64,000 nt of DNA from Marinobacter gudaonensis (GCF_900115175.1 NZ_FOYV01000001.1:496001-560000); one strand, 5' to 3'. Shown: positions 46,969 to 56,884, counted from the first letter of the stretch. Numbers and translations are program-made. The notes: generated by a model not told the origin, from the letters alone.

Positions 46969-47022
46969 GTAACCCATGCAATCTTCTGTAACAGATCGGC
47001 AGAAAGCGTAACACTTGGTAAC
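46969..47022 (-). promoter_or_regulatory. Four phased GTTAC repeats upstream of the motor operon
   Basis: On the minus strand GTTAC occurs at 47022-47018, 47012-47008, 46992-46988 and 46973-46969, centred 10, 20 and 19 bp apart, so all face one side of the helix. Direct repeats at this spacing are typical of OmpR/PhoB-family response regulators. The closest lies only 29 bp before the ATG at 46940, so they could repress this operon or serve transcription in the other direction. No obvious -10/-35 was found. The remainder of the 46941-47291 gap carries a plus-strand terminator but no ORF. Confidence 0.4.
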
Positions 47023-47248
47023 CGGCAAGAACGGTATCCAGATCACCAAATTAGAAACGCAGGGTCTTGGAAGTGTCGAGTTCTTTGACAGGCGTAGCGG
47101 TTCGGGGGGCACCTTACTCCGGGGATAAGAGCGAAGAGAAGTATTTAAACGGCTGTTTTAAGGCACATTTGGGCATTTGGCCCTGTAATTGCTCAAGAAT
47201 GAAGGCGGGACTGCCGTTGCGGCAACCCCGCTTGATATGCCGAGCTTT

Positions 47249-47280
47249 GCCGATGCCCTCAACCGCATCGGCTTTTTTTT
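47249..47280 (+). terminator. Orphan plus-strand rho-independent terminator
   Basis: Stem GCCGATGC / GCATCGGC with an 8-base loop, then eight T (47273-47280). Both adjacent genes are on the minus strand, so this terminator serves no annotated gene. Upstream in the same sense are further stems, GCGGG...CCCGC around 47207-47234. A plus-strand small RNA within 46950-47280 would explain it. Confidence 0.8.
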
Positions 47281-47291
47281 GGATCGCTGTT

Positions 47292-48470
47292 TTACTTGCT
47301 CAGCTGCTTCATGGCCGATTCGAGGCCCTCAACCGTCAGCGGGTACATATGGTCGTTGACCAGTTGCCGCGTCATGCCCAGTGATCCGCCGTTGCCCCAA
47401 TAGCTCTCCGGCAGGGGGTTCAGCCAGACTACTTTACGGAAATGCTCGGTAATTCGCTGGAACCAGGTGGCACCGGCTTCCTCGTTCCAGTGCTCGATCG
47501 AACCGCCGGGATGGGAAATCTCATAGGGTGCCATGGTGGCGTCACCCACGAAGATCACTTTGTAGTCCGGCGTGTACTTGTGGAGGATGTCCCAGGTGCT
47601 GGTGGTCTCGTTCATCCGGCGAATGTTGTTTTTCCAGACACTCTCGTAGATGAAATTGTGGAAGTAGAAATACTCCATATGTTTGAACTCGAGCCTGGCC
47701 GCCGAGAACAGCTCCTCACACACCCGCACGTGGGGATCCATTGACCCACCCACGTCAAAGAAGATCAGGACCTTTACCGCATTATGCCGCTCCGGCACCA
47801 TTTTCAGGTCCAGGTAGCCGGCGTTGCGTGCGGTAGAACGGATTGTGTCGTCCATATCCAGCTGATCCGCAGCGCCCTGGCGGGCAAACTTCCTCAGCCG
47901 TCGCAGCGCCACCTTGATGTTCCGGATACCCAGGGTGACGCTGTCGTCGAGGTCCTTGAACTCGCGTTTCTCCCACACCTTCACGGCGCGACCATGGCGA
48001 CCGTTCTTCTGGCCGATACGGAAACCTTCCGGATTGTAGCCATTAGCACCGAAAGGCGACGTGCCGCCGGTACCAATCCACTTGTTACCGCCGGCGTGAC
48101 GTTCCTGCTGCTCTTCCATGCGCTTCTTGAAGGTTTCGATCAGTTCCTCAAGACCGCCGAGAGAGTCAATCTTGGCCTTCTCCTCCTCGGTCAGGTGCTT
48201 CTCGAACTCCGCTCTGAGCCAATCGTCCGGAATCAGAGCCTCAAGCAGATCGTCGAGGTTCTCAATACCTTCGAAATAGGCCTGGAACGCGCGGTCGAAC
48301 TTGTCGAAGTGACGCTCGTCCTTCACCAGACACAAACGGGAGAGGTAATAGAACTCTTCCATGTCGGCAAAGGCCAGACGCTTCTGCAGCGCCTCCAGCA
48401 GATCCAGGAACTCCCGCAGACTGGCCGGGACCCGCGCGCGCCTTACCTCAAGAAAAAAATCAATCAACAT
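47292..48470 (-). CDS. CoxE-like von Willebrand A protein
   Basis: 392 residues, cytoplasmic. The N-terminal half is helical and charged; the C-terminal half is a VWA domain. Its metal-binding motif reads DVGGSMDPH, with glycine in place of the first serine of DxSxS. The downstream MIDAS-type aspartate can be seen in FVGDATMAPYEI. It pairs with the MoxR ATPase encoded 46 bp upstream, as CoxE does with CoxD; such pairs act as metal-centre or complex assembly chaperones. The client protein is unknown. Confidence 0.88.
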   Translation of the reverse strand: MLIDFFLEVRRARVPASLREFLDLLEALQKRLAFADMEEFYYLSRLCLVKDERHFDKFDRAFQAYFEGIENLDDLLEALIPDDWLRAEFEKHLTEEEKAKIDSLGGLEELIETFKKRMEEQQERHAGGNKWIGTGGTSPFGANGYNPEGFRIGQKNGRHGRAVKVWEKREFKDLDDSVTLGIRNIKVALRRLRKFARQGAADQLDMDDTIRSTARNAGYLDLKMVPERHNAVKVLIFFDVGGSMDPHVRVCEELFSAARLEFKHMEYFYFHNFIYESVWKNNIRRMNETTSTWDILHKYTPDYKVIFVGDATMAPYEISHPGGSIEHWNEEAGATWFQRITEHFRKVVWLNPLPESYWGNGGSLGMTRQLVNDHMYPLTVEGLESAMKQLSK

Positions 48471-48516
48471 AAACGATGACTCTTGCCGGGACGTTTGCCA
48501 GGACTCTTACCCAGGA

Positions 48517-49359
48517 TCAGCTGCGGCGACGTGCCATGAAGGCAAGCTTCTGCAGCAGGTGTACATCCTGCTCATTCTTTACCAGGGCACCATACAGTGG
48601 TGGCAACGCCGAGCTGGTGTCCTTCTCCTGCAACATTTTTGCGGACAGCTCGTCGGCCATCAACAGCTTGAGCCAGTCGATCAGCTCGGAGGTTGACGGC
48701 TTCTTCTTCAGCCCCGGTACCTTGCGCACGTCAAAGAAGACTTCCAGTGCATCGCGCACGATGGCCTGCTGCAGACCCGGGAAATGCACGTCCACGATGT
48801 TCTTCATGGTGTCGTGGTCCGGGAAGCTGATGTAGTGGAAGAAACAGCGGCGCAGGAAGGCATCCGGCAGCTCTTTCTCGTTGTTACTGGTGATCACCAC
48901 GATCGGCCGCTGCTTGGCCTTGACGAACTGCTGGGTCTCGTAGACATAGAATTCCATCCGATCCAGCTCGAGCAACAAATCGTTGGGGAATTCGATATCG
49001 GCCTTGTCGATCTCGTCGATCAGCAGCACCACCTGCTCATCGGACTCAAACGCTTCCCACAGCTTGCCCTTGACGATGTAATTGCGGATGTCCTTGACCT
49101 TCTCATCGCCCAGCTGGGAATCCCGCAGGCGCGAGACCGCGTCGTACTCATACAGACCCTGCTGGGCCTTGGTGGTGGACTTGATGTGCCAGGGAATCAG
49201 CTTCATGCCGAGCCCCGCCGCCATTTCTTCGGCCAGCAGGGTTTTCCCGGTGCCCGGCTCGCCTTTGATCAGCAGCGGGCGCTGGAGTCCGATCGCGGCG
49301 TTGACGGCCATTTGCAGGTCATCGGTGGCTACGTATTTCTCGGTACCGGTAAACTTCAT
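48517..49359 (-). CDS. MoxR-family AAA+ ATPase (CoxD-like)
   Basis: 280 residues. Walker A is IKGEPGTGKTLLAEEMA, Walker B is VVLLIDEIDKADIEFPNDLL, sensor 1 is VVITSNNEKELPDAF and the arginine finger region is LRRCFFHYI. MoxR ATPases work with VWA proteins to mature or activate client complexes. The gene is followed by the CoxE-like VWA gene and preceded, 17 bp away, by another VWA protein, so one chaperone module is likely. Confidence 0.93.
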   Translation of the reverse strand: MKFTGTEKYVATDDLQMAVNAAIGLQRPLLIKGEPGTGKTLLAEEMAAGLGMKLIPWHIKSTTKAQQGLYEYDAVSRLRDSQLGDEKVKDIRNYIVKGKLWEAFESDEQVVLLIDEIDKADIEFPNDLLLELDRMEFYVYETQQFVKAKQRPIVVITSNNEKELPDAFLRRCFFHYISFPDHDTMKNIVDVHFPGLQQAIVRDALEVFFDVRKVPGLKKKPSTSELIDWLKLLMADELSAKMLQEKDTSSALPPLYGALVKNEQDVHLLQKLAFMARRRS

Positions 49360-49376
49360 GGTCTGGTTCCTGTTGG

Positions 49377-51497
49377 TTACTTTTTCGAATCTTTCTGATT
49401 GCGTTTGTCGTCGGAGTCATCATCCGGAAGTCCGGACTGCTCCTCGTCGTAATCCGGAAGGTCGTCGAACTCCGACAGATCGAAATCCTCCAGGCCGAAC
49501 TCCTCTTCGTCGTCGGCCGGTTCCTCATCTACCGGAGTATCGGCTACCGGAATTTCCACATCGTCGTCGACCGTGTCATCGGCCTCAGCCGGCCATTCCT
49601 CTTCCACCTTTGGCGGCTCGGCGTCATCAATCACCGCTTCAAGATCGGCCAACTCCTCGTCAGTCGGGGGCTCTGTGACTTCGGGAATGTCTTCGGGTTC
49701 AGGCTCGGGTTCTGGCCCTGATTCCAGTTCAGGCTCGGGCTCGAGTTCCGGTTCGGGTACCGCCGTCTCAGCCGTCGGTTCAGTCTCTGGTTCTTCATCG
49801 AGGTCCGCCAGGGTTTCCCGCTCAGCGGCCGCCTGTTCCTGAGCCTCCTGACGTTTGCGACGCTGGCGCAAAGCAAACCAGACGATACCCGCCAGCATGG
49901 CAACCGCACCGCCCGCTGCACCGTAGGCCCAGACTGGGAGTCCGGACGCCGGCTCTGCCTCTTCCGACGCGGCCACGGAAGCTGTCTGCGCTTCATCTTC
50001 CGGCGTTACTGGCGCATCCGCTTCGGTCGCCGGTGCCGGCTCGACCTGACTGACATCAATCGGAGACTCGATGGCAGGCTCAGCTGCGGGTTCTGCCTCG
50101 GCCTGGGGCGCCGTTCCGGATGGCTCCGCCTCCGGTGAAGGGACCCCTTCTTCGCTCTCCGGTTCGGCCAATGGCTCACCAGGGGCTTCGGTGGGCGCCG
50201 GCGCCTCAGCACCCTCGGGCACGGTAAAGCCCACAGTGGCGCTGAACTTCCGGCTGAAGGTCTGACCGTCCGCCACCACGTCAATGGTGTACAGCCCCGG
50301 GGCAGGCAAACGGCCAACGGTGTCTCTGTAGGTGCCATCTTCCGGCGGCTGTTCTCCGGAGAGAATCTTGGTGCCGCTGCGGCCGTCTTCAGAGGTAATG
50401 CTCAGGCTTACCTCGAGTACCCCCAGAAAATCCGGATTGGTGATTTTTTCCTGTTCCTCAAAGAATGCGACGCGGATGTCCAGTGGCGCTTCCGCCGAGA
50501 AAGTCGGGGGCATGGGGCTCACCACCATACGCAGATCGCTGACCACGGTCACCCGGCTGCCCTCACCGAGCTCACCCTGGATACCCCATTTGCCTGACTG
50601 GGGGCCGGTTACGGTTATGAGGTCGTAGCCCGCTTCCCTGGCCCATCGCACGTTGTCAGGCACATCGTTGAGATTCAGGGCCTTGCCATCGGGCCGAACA
50701 AGCGTGAGTTCACGGGTTGCGGCTGTCTCGGTCTCCCCCCAGAAGATCAGCGCTGTGAATTCCTGAACCCCGGAATCCACCGTAAATCCATTGCCTTCAA
50801 TGGGAATCTGTTCCTGTGGCACGGCAGTATTGAGCGCCTCCAGAAAGGCCAGATTGAGGGCATCGGCGGTCTGGGCAACCTGGAAGCGGCCACCAGACCG
50901 TGTCGCCAGAGCTTTCAGAAAATCGGTATCCGCCGCCTCTGAAAGAGCTACCGGATGGAAAGTTGCACCCCTTTCAATCAGGCGAGCGGCAATGGAATCA
51001 AGGATACGCTGTTCCTCGGCGGCATTGACTTCCGGCTTGTCCGAAATGTCAACCTTGCCGTCCGTGAGCAGAATGAAGTGGGTCCGGCTCAGATCGCCGT
51101 CGGTGACATAGTCGTCGCTGGCCGTCTGGATGGCGGCGCCGAGGTTGGTCCGAAGTGCCACAGAGTTGATCTGGGCCGAACGCTGAATGGCCATGTCCCG
51201 CCAGGCATCGTTCACTTCCTGGTGCGGAACCAGCATGTTGACGTACTGGCCAAAGGTCCACACGCCCGCCGTCGAACCCTCCGGGAGCAGCCTGGCCAAC
51301 AGGCGTACCGCCGGCTGACGAAGGTTTTCCGGATCGGTCTCTTTCATGGAGCCGGAAATATCAACGATGATCCGGACATCGGACGTCTCCGGGAACTGAA
51401 CCTCCCCGGAGGACTCCTGGGCGGCCAACGGCCCGGACAAACCCATCGCCAGAAGCAGAGCAAAAAGGTGTATCAAACCAGATGATTTCGCACTCAA
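49377..51497 (-). CDS. Periplasmic VWA protein with membrane anchor and acidic cytoplasmic tail
   Basis: 706 residues. Signal peptide (LIHLFALLLAMGLSGPLAAQ), VWA domain with an intact MIDAS motif DISGSMKETD (about 45-55) and TDGK later, beta domains to about 430, a Pro/Glu/Ala-rich linker, one transmembrane helix (PVWAYGAAGGAVAMLAGIVW, about 530-550), and a strongly acidic tail of about 150 residues. The VWA would face the periplasm and the tail the cytoplasm. Located directly upstream of moxR, so it may connect the chaperone to an envelope partner. Confidence 0.87.
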   Translation of the reverse strand: MSAKSSGLIHLFALLLAMGLSGPLAAQESSGEVQFPETSDVRIIVDISGSMKETDPENLRQPAVRLLARLLPEGSTAGVWTFGQYVNMLVPHQEVNDAWRDMAIQRSAQINSVALRTNLGAAIQTASDDYVTDGDLSRTHFILLTDGKVDISDKPEVNAAEEQRILDSIAARLIERGATFHPVALSEAADTDFLKALATRSGGRFQVAQTADALNLAFLEALNTAVPQEQIPIEGNGFTVDSGVQEFTALIFWGETETAATRELTLVRPDGKALNLNDVPDNVRWAREAGYDLITVTGPQSGKWGIQGELGEGSRVTVVSDLRMVVSPMPPTFSAEAPLDIRVAFFEEQEKITNPDFLGVLEVSLSITSEDGRSGTKILSGEQPPEDGTYRDTVGRLPAPGLYTIDVVADGQTFSRKFSATVGFTVPEGAEAPAPTEAPGEPLAEPESEEGVPSPEAEPSGTAPQAEAEPAAEPAIESPIDVSQVEPAPATEADAPVTPEDEAQTASVAASEEAEPASGLPVWAYGAAGGAVAMLAGIVWFALRQRRKRQEAQEQAAAERETLADLDEEPETEPTAETAVPEPELEPEPELESGPEPEPEPEDIPEVTEPPTDEELADLEAVIDDAEPPKVEEEWPAEADDTVDDDVEIPVADTPVDEEPADDEEEFGLEDFDLSEFDDLPDYDEEQSGLPDDDSDDKRNQKDSKK

Positions 51498-51566
51498 GCC
51501 ATTCGTCCCTTTGTCTATTGGGGGCTTTCTTGTTGTAACTTCCTGACTGATCGGCCCTGCCCCGAT

Positions 51567-51911
51567 TTACCGTCGAACCAGGCGATAGCGCACCAGATCG
51601 AGTACCCACACCAGCAACATTACCAGACCGGCGAGCCCGAGGTTGAACGCTGCCCGTCCGGCCGCGTCAACGTTGCCAAGAATCATCTCGTAACCACCAA
51701 ACAGCCAGGCGGGAATCCACCAGCCCGCTACCTCTGGTGATTCAACCGGTGTTAGCAGCAGTGCCACCAGCGCGGCGAGAAACAGGGTCCGCAGGCCGTA
51801 GAGTGGGAGGAAGCGTACAAGGCGCTTCACCATGTAAAAAAACACCACAAACGCGAGGGCGTAGGCGGCCCAGAAAATGCCATAGGCCAGTTGTGCATCG
51901 GTATCGATCAT
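51567..51911 (-). CDS. Small integral membrane protein
   Basis: 114 residues with three or four transmembrane helices (IFWAAYALAFVVFFYMVKRL, LRTLFLAALVALLLT, GLAGLVMLLVWVLDLVRYRL). No recognised family. Its start overlaps the last base of the ycgN stop, and the large VWA gene follows 69 bp later, so it probably belongs with the VWA/MoxR module or the ycgN-ycgL-rnd transcript. Confidence 0.82.
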   Translation of the reverse strand: MIDTDAQLAYGIFWAAYALAFVVFFYMVKRLVRFLPLYGLRTLFLAALVALLLTPVESPEVAGWWIPAWLFGGYEMILGNVDAAGRAAFNLGLAGLVMLLVWVLDLVRYRLVRR

Positions 51912-52357
51912 TACAGAATCCAGTGAATAATATGTTCTTCCCAGTCTTGTTCGGTCACACGGTCCTCAGACAGAACCCGGTGGCGAACAGACACGCCCGC
52001 CTCGTGCACCGATTCCGGATCGCCGCTACGCAGCGGGTGCCACTCCGCCAGTGGCCGGTTCTCGGCCAGCGTGCGATAGGCACAGGTATACGGTAGCCAA
52101 TGGTAGTAGTTGACGGTCTCCGGTGTCAGCACGGTGCAACCGGGCACCTTCTCAAGGCGCTGTTCGTAAACCGTGCATTGGCAGGTTTCGTCGTCCATAT
52201 ACCGGCACACCAGATCGGTGTGGTATACCTCGCCGGTGTCCTCATCCTCGAGCTTGTTCAGGCAACACTTGCCGCAACCGTCACAGAGCGATTCCCACTC
52301 CCGTGGGGTCATCTCGTGCAGACGCTTGCGCTGCCAGAACGGGACCTGCGCTATCAC
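51911..52357 (-). CDS. ycgN: YcgN-family cysteine cluster protein (UPF0260)
   Basis: 148 residues. The cysteine cluster CDGCGKCCLNKLEDEDTGEV plus later CRYMDDETCQC and GC residues is typical of this zinc- or iron-binding family. Biochemical function unknown. It overlaps ycgL by 4 bp in the conserved order rnd-ycgL-ycgN. Confidence 0.93.
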   Translation of the reverse strand: MIAQVPFWQRKRLHEMTPREWESLCDGCGKCCLNKLEDEDTGEVYHTDLVCRYMDDETCQCTVYEQRLEKVPGCTVLTPETVNYYHWLPYTCAYRTLAENRPLAEWHPLRSGDPESVHEAGVSVRHRVLSEDRVTEQDWEEHIIHWIL

Positions 52358-52647
52358 GGGCTATGCCGTTCCAGCTTGCGCTTGAAGTCCACCACGTAGT
52401 TTTCCCTCTCTTCCGGCATCTGCAGGTAAAAGTCCTTCTCTGCAATTGCCTCAAGCACCTGCTTGCCGGTGGTCCTGGCCAGCTTCTTCTCTGGTGTCAA
52501 CAGCAGGTCCATGGAGTGAATCGGCTGGCCGAAGATGGTCCGCAACCCCTCTGGCAGGTCTTCCCACTTCTGGTCGCGCCGAACGAACACATAGGTATCG
52601 TTCTTCTTGCTGCTGCGAAATACGGAGACAAACGCCCGGTCTTTCAT
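52354..52647 (-). CDS. ycgL: YcgL domain protein
   Basis: 97 residues. The YcgL fold is recognised from SVFRSSKKNDTYVFVRRDQK near the N-terminus and LPEGLRTIFGQPIHSMDLLL. Its function is not established. It overlaps rnd upstream and ycgN downstream by ATGA, so the three are translationally coupled; the constant link to rnd suggests a role in RNA handling. Confidence 0.93.
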   Translation of the reverse strand: MKDRAFVSVFRSSKKNDTYVFVRRDQKWEDLPEGLRTIFGQPIHSMDLLLTPEKKLARTTGKQVLEAIAEKDFYLQMPEERENYVVDFKRKLERHSP

Positions 52648-53801
52648 GATGTCAGTAATTCCTCGATCTCGGTGCGCACGGGCGCCAGGATACGGGCCCG
52701 CCAGCCCTGAAAAAAATCGTGTCTGGCCAGATCCGGATCCTGGACCACTTTCTCGAGGCGCTTGCGCGGAGCCAACAATTCCATTGGAATATCAACGTCT
52801 TCTGACGCTTTCTTGAAAAGGCGCTTCAACTGTTTGTAGAAACCCTGCTGCTCCCTCGAGAGCGGCGATGCTATGCGCTCAAGGCTCGAATTATCCGCAG
52901 TTGAACCCTGACTCACAAGTTCCACCAGGGTCTCACCATAGCGGCGCACGGCGCCTCCAGGCACACCCTGGATGTTGGACAGCTCCCTTACCGACCGGGG
53001 CAGCCTTTCGGCAATCGCAATCAGCAGGGCATCTGCCAGCACGCGATTCCGCGGCCGGTCCCGCTTCTGGCATTCCAGCTCGCGCCATTTCACGAGTTCT
53101 TTCAGCACACCTTGCTGCTGGGGCGACAGGGTCCAGCCGCCCCGCAGCTTGAGATAGTGATTGTCGGGATCTTCCTGGCTGGCCAGTTCATTGGCAAAGC
53201 GCATGGATTCCTCCGCCAAGGCCCCTGCAAGCCCACGCTTTTCCAGCAAGCCCATGACCCAGTGATACATGGGCTCCAGAAAACGGATGTCGTCGATGGC
53301 GTAGCGCTGCTGGGCCTCGCTCAGGGGGCGTGCCAGCCAGTCTGAACGGGTTGCCGATTTGTCGAGTGTTTCCCCGAACAGGCTTTCCACCAGTTTGGCG
53401 TAGCCCAGGGAAAAGCCCGCGCCCGCCATGGCCGCTCCGATCTGAAGATCAATCACGCCTGCCGGTTCCAGCTTGAGCCATTGCCGGAACAGCTCCAGGT
53501 CTTCACTCATGGCATAGAGCAGTTTCGGAGTAGCAGGGTCAGCAAGCAGCTCCCTAAAACGCAGCGATTGCTCAGCCACCGACGGGTCCACGAGACAGAA
53601 CTCTTCACCGAGCCCCAACTGGACCAGTCCGGGAATGGGATAGAAGGTGTTCACCCGCTCGAACTCGGTGTCGAGGGCAAGCAGCCTGCCCTGCGCCGGC
53701 TCCAGCCAACGATCGAGCTCTTGCGGCTCGTGTATCCATGGAATCTCGGCGGGCGCCGGTGGGACGCTGGCCGCCATCGCAGCCTCGGTAGAGCTATCCA
53801 T
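52644..53801 (-). CDS. rnd: Ribonuclease D
   Basis: 3'-5' exoribonuclease that trims tRNA precursors. 385 residues. DEDD motifs are visible: Exo I LALDTEFERVNTFYPIPGLV, Exo II near YAMSEDLELFRQW, and Exo III YAIDDIRFLEPMY. An HRDC domain follows (about 215-290). The start at 53801 has AAGG 6 bp upstream. Confidence 0.95.
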   Translation of the reverse strand: MDSSTEAAMAASVPPAPAEIPWIHEPQELDRWLEPAQGRLLALDTEFERVNTFYPIPGLVQLGLGEEFCLVDPSVAEQSLRFRELLADPATPKLLYAMSEDLELFRQWLKLEPAGVIDLQIGAAMAGAGFSLGYAKLVESLFGETLDKSATRSDWLARPLSEAQQRYAIDDIRFLEPMYHWVMGLLEKRGLAGALAEESMRFANELASQEDPDNHYLKLRGGWTLSPQQQGVLKELVKWRELECQKRDRPRNRVLADALLIAIAERLPRSVRELSNIQGVPGGAVRRYGETLVELVSQGSTADNSSLERIASPLSREQQGFYKQLKRLFKKASEDVDIPMELLAPRKRLEKVVQDPDLARHDFFQGWRARILAPVRTEIEELLTS

Positions 53802-53844
53802 TAGAGCCTTCCATAACAGCAGTCATAAACGTGCCTGGCCTGAA

Positions 53845-54447
53845 TCAGTCAGAGAGTGGCTTGCGGCCCCGGAAGGCATGCGTGAGCGTAAAGCCGTCAA
53901 CGTAACCCAGCTCGCCACCCACGGGAATGCCGTGGGCAAGCCGGGTAATGAGAATGCCCTGGCCGTCAAGCCGGTCGGCAATGTAGTGGGCGGTTGCCTC
54001 GCCTTCAACCGTGGGGTTGGTGGCCAGAATCAGTTCGGTCACGCCTTCCTCACGGATCCGTTTGAGCAGCCGCTCGATGCCGATCTGCTCGGGGCCGACG
54101 CCATCAATCGGAGACAGGTGCCCCATCAGCACGAAATAACCGCCCCGATAGTCGCCCGCCTGTTCGATGGCCAGGAGATCGGAGGGGCTTTCGACCACGC
54201 ACAGGGTACCGGTACGGCGCTGGGGGTTTTCGCAGATCCCGCAGAGTTCTGTGTCTGAGAAGTTCTGGCAACACTCACAACGACGGACGCCGGTCATGGC
54301 CTGGCTCAAGGCCTCAGACAGACGTGTTCCTCCGGAGCGGCCTCGTTCAAGCAGATGAAAGGCCATTCGCTGGGCGGTTTTCTGTCCCACGCCAGGCAGG
54401 CAGCGAAGGGAGTCTACAAGCTCATCAACCAGGGGGCTGAACGCCAT
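53845..54447 (-). CDS. recR: Recombination mediator protein RecR
   Basis: 200 residues. Helix-hairpin-helix [20 protein letters not shown], a four-cysteine zinc finger ([16 protein letters not shown]), and a Toprim domain with [19 protein letters not shown]. With RecF and RecO it helps load RecA at gaps. It lies 30 bp after ybaB in the widespread dnaX-ybaB-recR order. Confidence 0.97.
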   Translation of the reverse strand: MAFSPLVDELVDSLRCLPGVGQKTAQRMAFHLLERGRSGGTRLSEALSQAMTGVRRCECCQNFSDTELCGICENPQRRTGTLCVVESPSDLLAIEQAGDYRGGYFVLMGHLSPIDGVGPEQIGIERLLKRIREEGVTELILATNPTVEGEATAHYIADRLDGQGILITRLAHGIPVGGELGYVDGFTLTHAFRGRKPLSD

Positions 54448-54477
54448 GAAATGTCCTCAAACTGCGGGCAACGAAAC

Positions 54478-54801
54478 TCAGAACGGCATCTTGAAGCCGG
54501 GCGGCATACCCATCCCGGACATCATGCCAGACATCTTTTCCTTCTGGTTCTCTTCCACACGGCGCACCGCGTCGTTCACGGCGGCAGCCAGCAGGTCTTC
54601 GAGAATCTCTTTTTCCTCGGTCAGCAGGGACGGATCAATATCCACCTTGCGGACATCGTGGCGACCGTTCATGGTCACCTTTACCAGGCCTGCGCCCGCC
54701 TCGCCGGTTACCTCGGCCTTGGCGATTTCTTCCTGGGCTTTCTGCATCTCTTCCTGCATTTTCTGGGCTTTTTTCATCAGGTCGCCCATATTGTTCATCA
54801 T
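54478..54801 (-). CDS. ybaB: YbaB/EbfC nucleoid-associated protein
   Basis: 107 residues. The sequence begins [20 protein letters not shown] and contains the family core [20 protein letters not shown]. It binds DNA as a dimer. A Gly/Met-rich tail ([12 protein letters not shown]) is also typical. The start overlaps the dnaX stop as ATGA. Confidence 0.96.
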   Translation of the reverse strand: MMNNMGDLMKKAQKMQEEMQKAQEEIAKAEVTGEAGAGLVKVTMNGRHDVRKVDIDPSLLTEEKEILEDLLAAAVNDAVRRVEENQKEKMSGMMSGMGMPPGFKMPF

Positions 54802-56735
54802 GCCTTGTCTCCTGCTTGCCTCTGGCCAGGGTCGGCCGGCCGGATACTGTCTTCGACTACCCGCGCCTCGAATCGTTCAACGATAGACTGTACGACGGGA
54901 TCCCGTCGAATGGACGCCTCAGCCGCTTGCTGTCGCGCCTGGCGCCGACGCTCCTCGTAGGCGGCAGGCGTGTCCGGACCCGGGTCGCCCTGCTCTACCC
55001 GTAACTGAATGGAGTCGCCGAAGCGGTTTCTCAAGGCCGCCAGGATCTTCTCCTCGTGGCGACTGTTCAACAGACGGGCATGGCCTTCATCGATCGTGAG
55101 AATAATGGTCTCACCGTCCCGGTTCATGGCACTGTAGCTCGCCAGATTACCGGGCATACCAACGATGCCAAGACTGCGGAAATCCCGATGCCAGACGAAG
55201 TCTCCGCTTTGCGACTCACTAAGTTCAGCCGAAGCGGGCGCCTCTTGCGTATGCGAGTCTTGTGCCGGTTCCGGCACGGGCGGCGAGACCGGCTCCTGCT
55301 CCGCTACCGTTTCCTGCGTCGCAGCCGATTCGGGTTCCGGCACGAAATCCGGCTCCGGTGCTGACGGCTGGACAGGCGCTTCATCCGTGCCTGTCAACGC
55401 CTCTTCATAGGGATCGGCGGCGGACTCGGCCTGGGCGTCCAGGCTGGCAAGCCACGCATCATCCTCTGCAGAAACCCGAGCCTGCGGCTCCGGTGCTTCG
55501 GGTTCAGGCTGGGGCGCCTCCGGTTTCGCCGCTTCCGGCTCAGCGGCCGGAGGTTGTGGCTGTGGCGCTGGCGCCGGGTCGGGCTCGTCCCTGGGTTCTG
55601 GCACCGCGGCCTTGTCACCGGAACCCAACGCCGGAGGCTCACGGCGGTCGGCACCGGGCCGGAATGCCAGCATCCGGAGCAGCGTCATTTCAAAGCCCAT
55701 CCGGGCGTCTGGGGTAATCGACAGATCTTTCCGGCCAATCAGCGCGGACTGATAAAACAGCTGGGCGTCTTCGGCGCTGAGCTTCCGGGCCAGTGCCTGT
55801 ACCTGCTCGGCGTCCCCGAGGGCATTATCGGCGCTGCCCGGTACTACCTGCTCCATGGTCACTCGATGGAACAGCGACAGCAGATCCGCCAGGATCACGC
55901 TGTAATCCGGGGCAAAATCCGAGATGCGGTTGATCTCTGCCAGCAGAGCCGGCCCGTCTCCTTCCACAAGGGCCTCAACCATGCGCTCGATGTCGCGCTG
56001 ATCAATGGTACCCAGCATGTTGCTGACATCGCTGGCCGCGAGCTTCTGGTTGCCAAAGGCAATGGCCTGGTCGGTGAGACTCAGGGCATCCCGCATGCTG
56101 CCATCGGCGGCACGGGCAAGCAGCCACAGGGCGGGTTCCTCGAAGGGAATGTTCTCGGCGGTCAGCACGTTGCGCAGGTGGCCGGCAATGTGCTCCGGGG
56201 TCATCCGTTTGAGATTGAACTGCAGACACCGGGAAAGCACGGTCACCGGCAATTTCTGGGGATCAGTGGTGGCCAGCAGGAACTTGACGTGCTCCGGCGG
56301 CTCCTCGAGGGTCTTCAGGAAGGCGTTGAACGACTGATTGGTGAGCATGTGCACCTCGTCGATCAGGTACACCTTGTATCGTCCACGGGTTGGCGCGTAC
56401 TGCACGTTATCGGTGAGCTCGCGCATGTCGTCGACACCGGTTCGGGACGCGGCATCGATTTCAATCAGATCAACAAATCGCCCTTCCTGGATTTCCTGGC
56501 AGCTGGAACACTCGCCGCATGGGTTCGGCGTTACGCCAGTCTCGCAGTTGAGGCAGCGGGCCAGCAGGCGGCCAATGGTGGTCTTGCCCACCCCTCGGGT
56601 GCCGGTAAACAGGTAGGCATGGTGCAGACGCTGGCTTTCCAGGGCGTGGATCAACGCCTGGAGCACGTGTTCCTGGCCCACCATGTCTTCAAACGTGCGT
56701 GGGCGCCATTTACGGGCAAGTACCTGGTAGCTCAT
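54798..56735 (-). CDS. dnaX: DNA polymerase III tau/gamma subunit
   Basis: Clamp-loader ATPase of about 645 residues. The ATG at 56735 opens [20 protein letters not shown]. Walker A is [20 protein letters not shown], the zinc cysteines lie in CLNC and CGECSSC, Walker B is [11 protein letters not shown], and SRC arginine finger [10 protein letters not shown] is present. Domain III ends near 370; a linker rich in Pro, Glu and Ala (about 375-500) precedes the tau C-terminus. The upstream part of the frame, to 56807, is not conserved. The 4.5S RNA gene is 150 bp upstream on the same strand. Confidence 0.96.
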   Translation of the reverse strand: MSYQVLARKWRPRTFEDMVGQEHVLQALIHALESQRLHHAYLFTGTRGVGKTTIGRLLARCLNCETGVTPNPCGECSSCQEIQEGRFVDLIEIDAASRTGVDDMRELTDNVQYAPTRGRYKVYLIDEVHMLTNQSFNAFLKTLEEPPEHVKFLLATTDPQKLPVTVLSRCLQFNLKRMTPEHIAGHLRNVLTAENIPFEEPALWLLARAADGSMRDALSLTDQAIAFGNQKLAASDVSNMLGTIDQRDIERMVEALVEGDGPALLAEINRISDFAPDYSVILADLLSLFHRVTMEQVVPGSADNALGDAEQVQALARKLSAEDAQLFYQSALIGRKDLSITPDARMGFEMTLLRMLAFRPGADRREPPALGSGDKAAVPEPRDEPDPAPAPQPQPPAAEPEAAKPEAPQPEPEAPEPQARVSAEDDAWLASLDAQAESAADPYEEALTGTDEAPVQPSAPEPDFVPEPESAATQETVAEQEPVSPPVPEPAQDSHTQEAPASAELSESQSGDFVWHRDFRSLGIVGMPGNLASYSAMNRDGETIILTIDEGHARLLNSRHEEKILAALRNRFGDSIQLRVEQGDPGPDTPAAYEERRRQARQQAAEASIRRDPVVQSIVERFEARVVEDSIRPADPGQRQAGDKA

Positions 56736-56884
56736 GTTCCGCCAACCGCTGTGAAAAATGGCCTTAACCTTACCACGGACCACTGCCCAATAAGAAGCAA
56801 ACCGCACCGCATAGCTTCATGGGCCAGGAGGGTCAGTATCGAGGAAAATCAGGGATCTAGGAAAAGACGGGGGAGAAAACTGGG

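Noticed and set aside
47085..47113. TTGACA as a -35 element for the suspected plus-strand RNA
   Set aside because: No acceptable -10 is found 16-18 bp downstream.
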